From the NCBI RefSeq assembly GCF_947497285.1, contig NZ_CANMFT010000001.1, positions 620,001 to 684,000 on the forward strand: a stretch of 64,000 bases of DNA. The letters run 5' to 3'. The position numbers were made by a program, and so were the translations under genes. The notes beneath the pieces are model-generated. The model worked only from the letters and a program-made list of their open reading frames with translations, had not been told where the DNA came from and did not search any database. Shown piece by piece: positions 16,832 through 25,283 of the stretch; within the stretch, counting starts at the first letter, position 1, and every line of letters starts with the position of its first letter. The stretch is from an uncultured Aliiroseovarius sp. (GTDB lineage Bacteria > Pseudomonadota > Alphaproteobacteria > Rhodobacterales > Rhodobacteraceae).

Positions 16832-17290
16832 ATGGAGATGCCAAACCAATCCCTGATGCCTGGCCAGTTGCTCGCGCGCGGTGTGTGTCGCCACATGCTT
16901 GGCCACGGCTTTGTCACAGTCGAAGAGCTGGTGCCGACGCGTGGGCTGCGCGTCGATGTAATGGCGCTTGGCCCGAAGGGTGAGGTCTGGGTGATCGAAT
17001 GCAAATCCTCGCGGGTTGACTTCACATCGGATCAGAAATGGCAGGGCTATCTGGATTGGTGTGATAGGTATTTCTGGGCGGTGGACGCCGATTTCCCGAC
17101 CGAGCTTCTGCCCGACGGCACCGGGTTGATCATTGCCGACAGCTATGACGCCGAGATTATTCGCATGGGGCCTGAGGACAAGCTGGCGCCGGCGCGCCGC
17201 AATGTGATGGTGCAGAAATTTGCGGCCCACGCGGCGCGGCGCCTGCAGGGGTTTCGCGATCCGGGCGTGGCGGGATTGGTCAATGTCTGA
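16832..17290 (+). CDS. MmcB family DNA repair protein
   Basis: 152 residues from ATG 16832; ATG 16838 is an alternative. It contains the family blocks LLARGVCRHMLGHGFVTVEEL, VMALGPKGEVWVIECKSSRVDF and WCDRYFWAVDADFP. The VWVIECKSS stretch is a PD-(D/E)xK nuclease-like core (ExK), consistent with its place among DUF-type nuclease relatives. MmcB was named for mitomycin C sensitivity or inducibility and is tied to mutagenesis and repair in alphaproteobacteria. A LexA box overlaps its promoter, so it should be induced by DNA damage. The convergent DUF6324 gene begins 16 nt after the stop. Confidence 0.85.
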   Translation: MEMPNQSLMPGQLLARGVCRHMLGHGFVTVEELVPTRGLRVDVMALGPKGEVWVIECKSSRVDFTSDQKWQGYLDWCDRYFWAVDADFPTELLPDGTGLIIADSYDAEIIRMGPEDKLAPARRNVMVQKFAAHAARRLQGFRDPGVAGLVNV

Positions 17291-17305
17291 AAGGGGTTAT
17301 GACCC

Positions 17306-17518
17306 CTACTTACCCTTTTTGCCTTTTCCACCCTCAGCCATCGCGCGCGCCTGTGCGGCGGCCACGCGCAGTTCTTCGGCGATCTCTTCGGCCTCTTCCG
17401 GCTCAAAATCCATCGGCAGCTCGACGCCGCCGCCTTCGACGTAAAGCCGCACCATCCCAAGCGAAGTTGGTCCGATCTGAAGGTTCGCGTCGATTTCGCT
17501 TTCGTCGTTGATGCCCAT
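17306..17518 (-). CDS. DUF6324 family protein
   Basis: 70 residues. Sequence MGINDESEIDANLQIGPTSL, then GMVRLYVEGGGVELPMDF, a helix rich in Glu and Ala (EPEEAEEIAEELRVAAAQA), and a basic tail KGKKGK. This matches the short DUF6324 proteins I know from Rhodobacterales. No function has been assigned. A GGAGG site stands in front of the ATG. It lies between mmcB and tRNA-His. Confidence 0.75.
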   Translation of the reverse strand: MGINDESEIDANLQIGPTSLGMVRLYVEGGGVELPMDFEPEEAEEIAEELRVAAAQARAMAEGGKGKKGK

Positions 17519-17624
17519 GTCTGGCCTCCTGAAACTATCCCTTTGGGGTTAGAGGCCTTTCATGCATTTTTCAAGCGGCGACCTCTTGCAATGCCTGCGC
17601 GTGGCGGGTAAATGCGTCCTGCGT

Positions 17625-17701
17625 GCCGACATAGCTCAGTAGGTTAGAGCGCTTGATTGTGGATCAAGAGGTCCCCCGTTCGAGCCGGGGTGTCGGTACC
17701 A
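17625..17701 (+). tRNA. tRNA-His (GTG)
   Basis: The 77-nt cloverleaf is complete. The acceptor GCCGACA pairs with TGTCGGT (G1-U72 wobble). The D arm is GCTC/GAGC. The anticodon arm is CTTGA-TTGTGGA-TCAAG with anticodon GTG, and the T arm is CCCCG/CGGGG with loop TTCGAGC. CCA is encoded at 17699-17701. The discriminator is A73, and position -1 is T, not G. That is the known alphaproteobacterial form, which lacks the G-1 that histidyl-tRNA synthetase needs in most bacteria. Confidence 0.97.
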
Positions 17702-17739
17702 TCTTCCAAAGCCGGAAATATTGGTCAGATCGCAAAGGA

Positions 17740-18075
17740 TCAGCGGACCTGTATGCGCTTGATCAGATCACCTGAGCCTTGGTCAAAAACCAGTATTTCG
17801 TCGCCTGACACAATTGCATACCAGTCCGGGCCAAACGTGACCGCGTTCGCCGTGACCCCATCTGGCAGGGTGATATGGTCGGGCAGGGCGGGGGCCGTTG
17901 TCTGATCGGGTGTGGTTTGCGAGAAACGCATGACAACCACGCCCACCAGCACTACAAGGCCCACAATCGTGGTGAGGGTCATGGCCGTCACCAGAGTTTT
18001 CAGATACCGCACGGTGCCGTGGCCCACAGATGCCTCAAGCGCCGCGTCCAGATCCTGTTCAGGAGTGTCGTTCAT
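17740..18075 (-). CDS. DUF6476-like small membrane protein
   Basis: 111 residues from ATG 18075 (MNDTPEQDLD). One membrane segment near residues 34-54 (MTLTTIVGLVVLVGVVVMRF) separates a short acidic cytoplasmic N-terminus from a mostly periplasmic C-terminal part that ends ...SGDLIKRIQVR. It resembles the single-pass DUF6476 proteins found beside rluD in Rhodobacterales. The C-terminal repeat-like stretch (AVTFGPDWYAIVSGDEILVFDQ) looks like a beta-propeller blade. Its start codon overlaps the rluD start on the other strand by 2 nt, so the two promoters must lie inside each other's genes. Confidence 0.65.
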   Translation of the reverse strand: MNDTPEQDLDAALEASVGHGTVRYLKTLVTAMTLTTIVGLVVLVGVVVMRFSQTTPDQTTAPALPDHITLPDGVTANAVTFGPDWYAIVSGDEILVFDQGSGDLIKRIQVR

Positions 18076-19108
18076 GTCGTCATCGCACCGTATCGTCGGG
18101 GTTACCATCGCGGAAAACCCACCCAAGCGCCTTGATAAGGCGATTGCCCGCGATGTGCCAGAGGCAGCAAGCCTGTCGCGGTCGCGGCTGGCACGGTTGA
18201 TCGCAGACGGGGCGGTCATGCGCGACGGCGTCGTCATCGACGACCCCCGCGCCAAGGTGGCCGAAGGTGACCTGTTTGAAATTCACGTGCCCGAGGCCGA
18301 AGAAAGCCATATCGGCCCCGAAGATATCCCGCTGAACATTGTCTATGAAGATGCCGACCTGATTGTGGTCAACAAACCCGCTGGCATGGTGGTGCACCCT
18401 GCGCCCGGCACGCCCACGGGCACGCTGGTCAACGCGCTATTGCACCATTTTGGTGGTGAACTGTCCGGTGTGGGTGGCGAAAAACGCCCCGGTATCGTGC
18501 ACCGGATCGACAAGGACACATCAGGCCTTCTGGTGGTGGCCAAGTCGGACGCAGCCCATCACGGGTTGGCCAAACAGTTCGAGGCCCACACCGCCGAACG
18601 TCACTATCTGGCGGTCGTGCACGGTGCCCCTGATCAGGCCGACCCGCGTTTGGGCGGGATCAAGGGGGCAAGCTTTGAGAAGGGCAACATCCTGAAGATC
18701 ACCACGCAGTTGGCGCGCCACAAGACCGACCGGCAAAAACAGGCGGTCCTGTTTTCCGGTGGGCGTCATGCGGTGACCCGTGCACGCATTCTTCAAACTT
18801 ACGGCGCGCCTGCGCAGGCTGCGCTGATCGAATGCTGGCTTGAAACCGGACGCACCCACCAAATTCGTGTCCACATGGCCCATGCGGGTCATGGCCTGAT
18901 CGGTGATCCAACCTATGGCGGACGCCGCAAACTGAACGCCAAGGCGATCGGACCCGCCGCGATCGAGGCCGCACGCACCTTTCCACGTCAGGCGCTCCAT
19001 GCCGCGACGTTGGGGTTCGAACATCCAATCACCGCCGAGAAGTTAAGCTTTGAAGCGCCCATCCCCGCAGATATGGTAGAGTTGATCGAAATCCTGCGCG
19101 ACGGTTGA
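18074..19108 (+). CDS. rluD: RluA/RluD-family 23S rRNA pseudouridine synthase
   Basis: 344 residues. An N-terminal S4 RNA-binding domain (KRLDKAIARDVPEAASLSRSRLARLIADGAV) is followed by the synthase domain with the catalytic Asp in GIVHRIDKDTSGLLVVAK near residue 145. NKPAGMVVHPAPG and HLIGDPTYGG-like GLIGDPTYGGRR support RluD rather than RluC. RluD makes the conserved pseudouridines of helix 69 in 23S rRNA. The start at 18074 gives the normal length; the frame is open upstream to 17912 but there runs over the divergent gene. It is followed by cls after 33 nt. Confidence 0.9.
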   Translation: MSSSHRIVGVTIAENPPKRLDKAIARDVPEAASLSRSRLARLIADGAVMRDGVVIDDPRAKVAEGDLFEIHVPEAEESHIGPEDIPLNIVYEDADLIVVNKPAGMVVHPAPGTPTGTLVNALLHHFGGELSGVGGEKRPGIVHRIDKDTSGLLVVAKSDAAHHGLAKQFEAHTAERHYLAVVHGAPDQADPRLGGIKGASFEKGNILKITTQLARHKTDRQKQAVLFSGGRHAVTRARILQTYGAPAQAALIECWLETGRTHQIRVHMAHAGHGLIGDPTYGGRRKLNAKAIGPAAIEAARTFPRQALHAATLGFEHPITAEKLSFEAPIPADMVELIEILRDG

Positions 19109-19141
19109 TCGCGCACCGGCATCGGTGGGGCAAAGGCAGGT

Positions 19142-20587
19142 ATGACAGAGCTTTCTTGGGGGTCGTGGGGCGCGATCTGGGCCGTGGTCCTGTTCTTTCT
19201 GGACCTTGCGACCATTGCCCGCGCCGTGACACGCGAACACCGCTCGGCGGCGTCCAGACTGGCGTGGAGCGTGGTGATCCTGACCTTGCCGCTGGTTGGC
19301 GTCATTGCCTATTTCTTTCTGGGTGATACCAGCGCAGACCGACGATCAGACAAGAAACTCAAAGACCTCCATCACGAACTCCCTAAGCTTCCGAAAGGAG
19401 AGCCGCAGGTCGCGCAATTGCCACTTTTGTATCGGCAGGCGTTTGCGCGCGCGGCGTCCGTCAACGGGTTTAAGCCGGTGCCCGGCAACCGGGCGACCGT
19501 CACCAGCAACAGCGACGAAAGCATCGATTGGCTGGTCGCTGACATCGACGCGGCGACGGATCACGCGCATGTGCTGTTCTATATCTGGCTGGCCGACAAC
19601 AACGGCACCCGCGTGGCCGAGGCACTGATCCGTGCCGCCGCCCGTGGCGTCAAGGCGCGCGTGATCGTCGATGGCTTGGGGTCACGGCGCCTGTTGTCTG
19701 ATCCGCTTTGGACGCGCCTGAAAGAAGGTGGCGTGGACACGGTCGTGGCCTTCGCCTTTCGGTTTCCGCTGGTGTCGGCGTTCTTCCGTAGGCTCGACAT
19801 CCGCAATCACCGCAAGATTGTGGTGATCGACCACGACATCACATATGTCGGCAGCCAGAACTGCGCAGATGCGGCGTTTCGGGTGAAAGCAAAATTCGCC
19901 CCTTGGGTCGATCTAATGATGCGCATCAAAGGCCCGGTGGCGTGGCAGGCGCAGCGGCTTTTCGTGTCGGACTGGATGGTGCATGGCGGTGACGACATCT
20001 CGGCCATCCTGGATCGGGATAGCTTGACGAACGAGGGCGGGTTCCCGGCCGTGATGGCAGGGTCCGGCCCGACAGAAAGCATTCAGGCCGTGCCCGACAT
20101 GATCCAGATGCTTTTGGCCTCAGCGCAGGACGAGGTGGTGATCACCACGCCCTACTATGTGCCCTCGGAAGCGTTGCATCAGCAGATCTGCGCCACCGCC
20201 CTGCGCGGTGTGCGGGTGCAGATCAACCTACCGGCCAACAATGACAGCCACGTGGTTGCCTTTGCCTCGCGTAGTTTCTACCGCGCAATGCTGAACGCCG
20301 GGGTGGAAATTCACGAGTTTCAGCCGGGCTTGCTGCATGCCAAAGTCATCAGCGTCGATGGGCGGGCCGCCTTGGTCGGGTCGGCCAATCTGGATCGGCG
20401 CAGTTTCGATTTGAACTATGAAAACAGTGTCATGCTGGTCGACACGGATGTCGTTGGTGAGATCCGGCAGCAGCAAGAGGCCTTCTTGTCGATGTCGATC
20501 AGCGTGCAGCGCGAAAACGTCATCGCCTGGTCCGTTCCGCGCCGGATTCTGATCAACTCGATCGGGATGCTTGCGCCGCTTCTGTAG
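19142..20587 (+). CDS. cls: Cardiolipin synthase
   Basis: 481 residues. Two N-terminal membrane segments (residues about 10-28 and 42-60) are followed by two phospholipase D motifs: NHRKIVVIDHDITYVGSQN near residue 220 and LHAKVISVDGRAALVGSANLDRRS near residue 398. This is the layout of ClsA-type bacterial cardiolipin synthases, which join two phosphatidylglycerol molecules at the inner membrane. The length is typical. It lies close behind rluD and may be cotranscribed with it. The intergenic region to rpoH (181 nt) carries regulatory signals. Confidence 0.93.
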   Translation: MTELSWGSWGAIWAVVLFFLDLATIARAVTREHRSAASRLAWSVVILTLPLVGVIAYFFLGDTSADRRSDKKLKDLHHELPKLPKGEPQVAQLPLLYRQAFARAASVNGFKPVPGNRATVTSNSDESIDWLVADIDAATDHAHVLFYIWLADNNGTRVAEALIRAAARGVKARVIVDGLGSRRLLSDPLWTRLKEGGVDTVVAFAFRFPLVSAFFRRLDIRNHRKIVVIDHDITYVGSQNCADAAFRVKAKFAPWVDLMMRIKGPVAWQAQRLFVSDWMVHGGDDISAILDRDSLTNEGGFPAVMAGSGPTESIQAVPDMIQMLLASAQDEVVITTPYYVPSEALHQQICATALRGVRVQINLPANNDSHVVAFASRSFYRAMLNAGVEIHEFQPGLLHAKVISVDGRAALVGSANLDRRSFDLNYENSVMLVDTDVVGEIRQQQEAFLSMSISVQRENVIAWSVPRRILINSIGMLAPLL

Positions 20588-20653
20588 GGGCTGCAACTTT
20601 CTGCACGACCGCGTGAGAATTCATGTCAAACCCTTCCAAAACGCAACAAACAA

Positions 20654-20668
20654 GTTCATGTATTGTTC
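20654..20668 (+). promoter_or_regulatory. LexA-box-like sequence upstream of rpoH
   Basis: GTTC-ATGTATT-GTTC matches GTTC-N7-GTTC exactly and shares the right half ATTGTTCATG with the box before mmcB. About one match per strand is expected by chance in 64 kb, so position and resemblance are the only support. Confidence 0.35.
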
Positions 20669-20689
20669 ATGAAAATGACGGACACAGCA

Positions 20690-20717
20690 CTTGAAATCTT
20701 TGAGCGGGGTCTTATTT
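20690..20717 (+). promoter_or_regulatory. Sigma-32-like promoter of rpoH
   Basis: CTTGAAA at 20690-20696, then 14 nt, then CTTATTT at 20711-20717. The first block equals the heat-shock sigma -35 consensus and the second keeps 5 of 7 positions of CCCATnT. It lies 52 nt before the rpoH ATG and suggests that RpoH activates its own gene. Confidence 0.6.
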
Positions 20718-20768
20718 CAATGTTAAGCCCCGCAACATTGACGGGACAAGTGGGAGAGTTATGCGAAG

Positions 20769-21665
20769 ATGAGCAACTATAAGAACTTGCCGGCCCCGAC
20801 GCCAGAAGGTGGATTGAACCGCTATCTTCAGGAGATTCGGAAATTCCCGATGCTGGAACCGGAGCAGGAATACATGCTGGCCAAGCGCTGGGTGGATCAC
20901 CAAGACCGCGATGCGGCCCACCAGATGGTGAATTCGCACCTTCGTCTGGCGGCGAAAATTGCGATGGGATATCGCGGCTATGGCTTGCCACAGGCCGAAG
21001 TGATTTCCGAAGCGAATGTCGGCCTGATGCAGGCCGTAAAGCGCTTTGACCCTGAAAAAGGTTTCCGTTTGGCGACCTATGCCATGTGGTGGATTCGCGC
21101 GGCCATTCAGGAATACATCCTGCGGTCGTGGTCCCTGGTCAAGCTGGGCACGACGTCGGCGCAAAAGAAGCTGTTTTTCAACCTGCGCAAAGCGAAATCG
21201 CGCATTGGTGCGTTGGAAGACGGCGATCTGCGCCCGGAGAACGTGGCCCGGATCGCAAATGACCTGAATGTCACCGAAGACGAGGTGATCTCGATGAACC
21301 GGCGCCTGTCGGGCGGGGACGCGTCTTTGAATGCAACCGTCTCGGCCGATGGCGAAGGGGCGATGCAGTGGCAGGACTGGCTTGAAGATGAAAGCGCTGA
21401 TCAGGCGGGCGACTATGCCGAACATGACGAGCTTACGGTGCGCCGCGAGCTTTTGGCGCAAGCCATGGATGTTTTGAACGATCGCGAAAAAGACATCCTG
21501 ACCCAGCGTCGGCTGAAAGACAAACCTGTCACGCTTGAGGATCTGTCGGGCGTCTACGATGTCAGCCGCGAACGTATTCGCCAGATCGAAGTGCGCGCTT
21601 TTGAAAAACTGCAAAAGCGGATGCAGGAACTCGCGTCGGAAAAAGGTCTGTTCGAGGACGCCTGA
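20769..21665 (+). CDS. rpoH: Heat-shock RNA polymerase sigma factor RpoH
   Basis: 298 residues. The start MSNYKNLPAPTPEGGLNRYL and the region 2 core KGFRLATYAMWWIRAAIQEYILRSWSLVK are typical. The RpoH box follows directly (TSAQKKLFFNLRKAKSRI), which separates sigma-32 from other group 3 factors. Region 4 ends with [21 protein letters not shown]. RpoH directs polymerase to chaperone and protease genes. A sigma-32-like promoter and a LexA-like box precede the gene, and a strong terminator follows 30 nt after the stop. Many Rhodobacterales carry two rpoH paralogues; only one is seen here. Confidence 0.96.
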   Translation: MSNYKNLPAPTPEGGLNRYLQEIRKFPMLEPEQEYMLAKRWVDHQDRDAAHQMVNSHLRLAAKIAMGYRGYGLPQAEVISEANVGLMQAVKRFDPEKGFRLATYAMWWIRAAIQEYILRSWSLVKLGTTSAQKKLFFNLRKAKSRIGALEDGDLRPENVARIANDLNVTEDEVISMNRRLSGGDASLNATVSADGEGAMQWQDWLEDESADQAGDYAEHDELTVRRELLAQAMDVLNDREKDILTQRRLKDKPVTLEDLSGVYDVSRERIRQIEVRAFEKLQKRMQELASEKGLFEDA

Positions 21666-21695
21666 CCCCACGCGCGCCTCGCAGATTACAACATG

Positions 21696-21724
21696 ACCGA
21701 CCCGGTCCGCCGGGTCGGTTTTCT
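21696..21724 (+). terminator. Rho-independent terminator of rpoH
   Basis: Arms ACCGACCCG (21696-21704) and CGGGTCGGT (21711-21719) are exact complements around a 6-nt loop and are followed by TTTTCTC. Confidence 0.85.
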
Positions 21725-21868
21725 CATGTCATCTGGTTGGATAGGGGCAAGTCGCGAACAGGCGCAAGCTGGCCCAGACCGCCAAGATCATAGCCGTCCC
21801 ATTGAAACGAGACCCTGTTTGCACCAATTTATACTGAACGCTGGGTCTATCTACAGACGGAGGGCACT

Positions 21869-22138
21869 ATGGCAGGAGGTTGGGCGCGCGACGGCGCGGT
21901 TCAGGAACAAATTGACGCGTCGGTTCAGGATGAGCTTGCGCGGATACGCGCGCGAAAGTCGCCTGTGGGCGAAAGCCGCACCCACTGCGCAGAATGCGAG
22001 GAAGAAATCCCCGAGGCCCGGCGCATGGCCTTGCCCGGCGTGAAGCTGTGCATCGATTGCATGCAGGACAGGGATGAAGCCTTCAAGTCGCGTCCGGGGT
22101 TCAACAGGCGCGGCTCGAAAGACAGCCAGTTGAAGTGA
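21869..22138 (+). CDS. DksA/TraR-family C4 zinc finger protein
   Basis: 89 residues. The C-terminal half carries the zinc site CAECEEEIPEARR...PGVKLCIDCMQ (two CxxC pairs). The N-terminal half is a helix rich in charged residues (VQEQIDASVQDELARIRARK), shorter than in true DksA. It lacks the long coiled coil with the acidic tip, so it belongs to the short TraR/YbiI-like branch. Such proteins can bind the secondary channel of RNA polymerase, but many have no known role. ATG 21869 follows GGAGGGCACT. The next gene starts 119 nt downstream. Confidence 0.85.
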   Translation: MAGGWARDGAVQEQIDASVQDELARIRARKSPVGESRTHCAECEEEIPEARRMALPGVKLCIDCMQDRDEAFKSRPGFNRRGSKDSQLK

Positions 22139-22256
22139 GGGAGACTTGCTGGCAACGGCTGGTTTGAGCCCAATCCTACTAGGTTTGCGTAGCGCGACGA
22201 AGGTCTGCTTTACAATTTTCGTGATCAACCAATATCTTGATGGTCGAGGTGCTTGC

Positions 22257-23327
22257 ATGGATGTAAAAACTCAGGTCGCGCTAATTGGTGTAGCGTCTGC
22301 GCTAGTCACGATCTTGATAAAGGACGTGGCCCTTCACTTCTGGAAGGAAGCTCATTCAGATAAGAAGACAGCGAAGGCAGTATACAGAAGCTACTCAGAC
22401 CCAATGCTTTCTGCAGCTGTCAGTCTATTTTGGCGACTGCGCGAGACACTGACCGATACGGGTCGTGGCGCATATTTGAAGACAAGCGGTTTTGAGAGCC
22501 AATTCGACAAGTATAAGTTTGAGAGTACGATATATAGATTGGCGGCGCTAGTGGGCTGGGTCCGCGCATATAGGCGCGAATTGACTTTTCTCTCGCTGAG
22601 TGGAGATGAAGAACTCAGCCAGCTAACGGCAGCGCTATCACTTTTAGAAGGAGCTTTGGCGGACGGAGCACACGTGGAAACTCAGCGGGTAAAAAGTGCT
22701 TCGCAGCTTTGGGACATACCGCTCCCTGAAGAGAACAAGGACTTATCTCGGATCGCTGTGAAGGTTGAGCAAATCATTAAGTCGGTCGGCTCAACGAGCA
22801 GCGGTGATCAAGACCTGCTAATAAACTTGGACGAGGCGGCCCAGGTCGCTCTATGTCAGAGCATTGCAAATTACCTCTGTGACGAGGCAAACATTGATCA
22901 CCTACCATCGGAAGTCATTTCGGAAACACGCGCTCGAGCTGTTAGCTCGTTGTCGATCCGCGAGGCATGGCTTTATAGAGACTTTCAATCAGGGATCGGA
23001 GATATGATGATCCGCGAAATCAGCGGAGCATCCAGAAGGTTCGAAGTGCTCGGTTTTAGGGAGTTTGAGGCGCTCTTGCATTCCGACGAAGAAGAGACGC
23101 AAAGGTGGATGTCAAGATTGGTCCGCGTGTTTGACCGTTTGGATATCTCAGGAGCGGACAGATTCGACGCCCGTGTGCAGATGCTTGAAAGAACTTTTTT
23201 GGCAACAATTGATCTCTTAGTGGCGCTTACGGAAATTGACAAAGGTCGGTCCACTTACACATCCAATTCCGTCCAAGAAGCAAAAAAACTAAAGGCCGAT
23301 CAAAGTTGGCGCAAGGTCAGCGAATAA
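22257..23327 (+). CDS. Unknown protein with an N-terminal membrane helix, likely acquired
   Basis: 356 residues from ATG 22257. The N-terminus MDVKTQVALIGVASALVTIL is a probable membrane anchor, followed by a charged region (DVALHFWKEAHSDKKTAK) and a long, mainly helical soluble part with no motif that I recognise. Codon use differs sharply from the neighbours: AT-ending codons such as AAA, ATA, AGA and TTA are frequent, and the GC content is visibly lower. That suggests horizontal transfer. ATG 22146 is in frame but would add a poor leader. The gene stands alone between the DksA-like gene and pepF. A membrane-anchored sensor or defence orphan is possible, but the sequence does not show it. 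Confidence 0.7.
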   Translation: MDVKTQVALIGVASALVTILIKDVALHFWKEAHSDKKTAKAVYRSYSDPMLSAAVSLFWRLRETLTDTGRGAYLKTSGFESQFDKYKFESTIYRLAALVGWVRAYRRELTFLSLSGDEELSQLTAALSLLEGALADGAHVETQRVKSASQLWDIPLPEENKDLSRIAVKVEQIIKSVGSTSSGDQDLLINLDEAAQVALCQSIANYLCDEANIDHLPSEVISETRARAVSSLSIREAWLYRDFQSGIGDMMIREISGASRRFEVLGFREFEALLHSDEEETQRWMSRLVRVFDRLDISGADRFDARVQMLERTFLATIDLLVALTEIDKGRSTYTSNSVQEAKKLKADQSWRKVSE

Positions 23328-23456
23328 GCTCAAGAGCAAAGTGGTCGTTATCGATCGCGGAGCCCTAGACCAGCCATTGGCGCGAAAGATGCGAACGGCA
23401 GCTCCGTCCCGCTAAGCGGTCATTCCAAAATATTAGGCTGCGTTGTTGCTTAAGCA

Positions 23457-25283
23457 TCAATCCTCCATCGCTTCCAGCTCATCAATGAAGCCTTCGATCA
23501 TCGCCAGCCCCTTGTCCCAGAATTTCGGGTCCGAGGCGTCAAGGCCGAACGGGGCCAGTAGCTCTTTGTGATGTTTTGAACCGCCCGCTTTCAGCATCTC
23601 GAAATACTTGTCCTGAAAATCCGCGTCGCCTTCTTCGTAGACCGCATAAAGCGCGTTCACGAGCCCGTCACCGAAGGCATAGGCATAGACATAGAAGGGC
23701 GAATGGACGAAATGCGGGATGTAGGACCAGAAGGTTTCATACCCGTCCATGAATTCGAATGCCGGGCCAAGGCTTTCGCCCTGAACGCTCATCCAGATTG
23801 CGTTGATCTGGTCGGGGGTCAACTCGCCGCCCGCGCGGGCTTCGTGCAGTTTGCATTCGAAGTCATAAAAGGCGATCTGGCGCACGACGGTGTTGATCAT
23901 GTCCTCGACCTTGCCCGCCAGCATGACCTTCTTTTCCGCCTTGGTCTTGGCTTCGCTCAATAGCTTGCGGAAGGTCAGCATTTCACCGAAGACAGAGGCG
24001 GTTTCAGCCAGCGTCAGCGGGGTGGATGACAGCATCTCGCCCTGATCCGCGGCCAGAACCTGGTGAACGCCGTGGCCCAGCTCATGGGCCAGCGTCATCA
24101 CATCGCGCGGTTTGCCCAGATAGTTCAGCATGACGTAAGGGTGCACGTTGGTGACGGTGGGGTGGGCGAACGCGCCGGGTGCCTTGCCGGGCTTAACGCC
24201 TGCATCAATCCAACCTTTTGAGAAGAAGGGCGCGGCAATCTCGGCCATGCGCGGATCAAAATCGGCATAGGCGTCCATGACGATTTTCTCGGCCGCAGGC
24301 CAGTCGACTAGCTTGTCATCTTCCATTGGCAGGGGCGCGTTGCGATCCCAGACCTGCATTACGTCCAGCCCCAGCCATTTGCGCTTTAGCTCGTAATAGC
24401 GGTGGCTCAGGCGCGGATAGGCGGCGACCACGGCGTTGCGCAGGGCCTCGACCACTTCGGGTTCCACGTGGTTGGACAAGTGCCGCCCGGTCTGCGGGCT
24501 GGGCATCTTGCGCCACGTATCCTCGATATCCTTTTCCTTGACCAAGGTGTTGTGAACGCGTGCGAAAACCTTGATGTTCTCGCCCAAGACACGCGCGATT
24601 TCGCGCAATGCGGCTTCACGGGTTTCGCGGTCCTGATCGGTCAGAAGGTTCGCCGTGGCTTCCAGCCCGCGTTCCTCGCCATTCACGGTAAACATCAGAC
24701 CCGCGACGGTTTCGTCAAACAGCGTGTTCCAGGCCGACGCCCCGACCGAGGACTTGTCGTGCAAGAACCGCTCCAGCTCGTCCGAGAGTTGATAGGGGCG
24801 CATGGCGCGCAGGCGGTCGAAGATGGGTTTGTAACGCGCAAGGGCCGCGTCTGCGGCAAACCAACCGTCCAGCACCGTGTCGTCGATCCGGTTCACTTCA
24901 AGCGAGAAAAACACCAGCGGCGCGGTGAACACGGTGATCTTTTCCTGACAGTTCTGGAAAAACTGCGCGCGGTCGGCATCGGTGGTCTGCTGGTAATAGC
25001 GCAGCCCTGCGAAGGACATGATACGCCCACCGATCAGGTCGATCTTTTCATACGCCTCGACACAGCCCAACATGCCCGCCGCGTCCAGATCGGCCAGTTT
25101 GCCTTCATAGGTGGCCGCAAAGTCCGCACAGGCTTTTTCCAGCCACGCCAGATCACGATCCAGTTCTGGTGCATCCTGCGAGGTATAAAGGTCGCTCAGA
25201 TCCCATTCGGGCAGCCCTTCAAGCGGGATATCACCGGTTTGTGCATTGGCATCGCGGACGGGGAAGGGAAGGGTGGTAAGCAT
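23457..25283 (-). CDS. pepF: Oligoendopeptidase F, M3 family
   Basis: 608 residues. The zinc site is MTLAHELGHGVHQVLA near residue 390 (HExxH), and the third ligand glutamate lies in TPLTLAETASVFGEMLTF about 25 residues on. The N-terminal half is helical, as in PepF. The enzyme cleaves peptides of about 7-17 residues in the cytosol. Start ATG 25283 gives MLTTLPFPVRDANA; a shorter start is possible since the PepF core begins near LPEWDLSDLYTS. The gene is divergent from mrcA, with 198 nt between them. Confidence 0.93.
   Translation of the reverse strand: MLTTLPFPVRDANAQTGDIPLEGLPEWDLSDLYTSQDAPELDRDLAWLEKACADFAATYEGKLADLDAAGMLGCVEAYEKIDLIGGRIMSFAGLRYYQQTTDADRAQFFQNCQEKITVFTAPLVFFSLEVNRIDDTVLDGWFAADAALARYKPIFDRLRAMRPYQLSDELERFLHDKSSVGASAWNTLFDETVAGLMFTVNGEERGLEATANLLTDQDRETREAALREIARVLGENIKVFARVHNTLVKEKDIEDTWRKMPSPQTGRHLSNHVEPEVVEALRNAVVAAYPRLSHRYYELKRKWLGLDVMQVWDRNAPLPMEDDKLVDWPAAEKIVMDAYADFDPRMAEIAAPFFSKGWIDAGVKPGKAPGAFAHPTVTNVHPYVMLNYLGKPRDVMTLAHELGHGVHQVLAADQGEMLSSTPLTLAETASVFGEMLTFRKLLSEAKTKAEKKVMLAGKVEDMINTVVRQIAFYDFECKLHEARAGGELTPDQINAIWMSVQGESLGPAFEFMDGYETFWSYIPHFVHSPFYVYAYAFGDGLVNALYAVYEEGDADFQDKYFEMLKAGGSKHHKELLAPFGLDASDPKFWDKGLAMIEGFIDELEAMED

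Noticed and set aside
20712-21671. A 319-residue open frame antisense to rpoH
   Set aside because: It covers the rpoH coding region and has a composition typical of a shadow frame; rpoH is certain.
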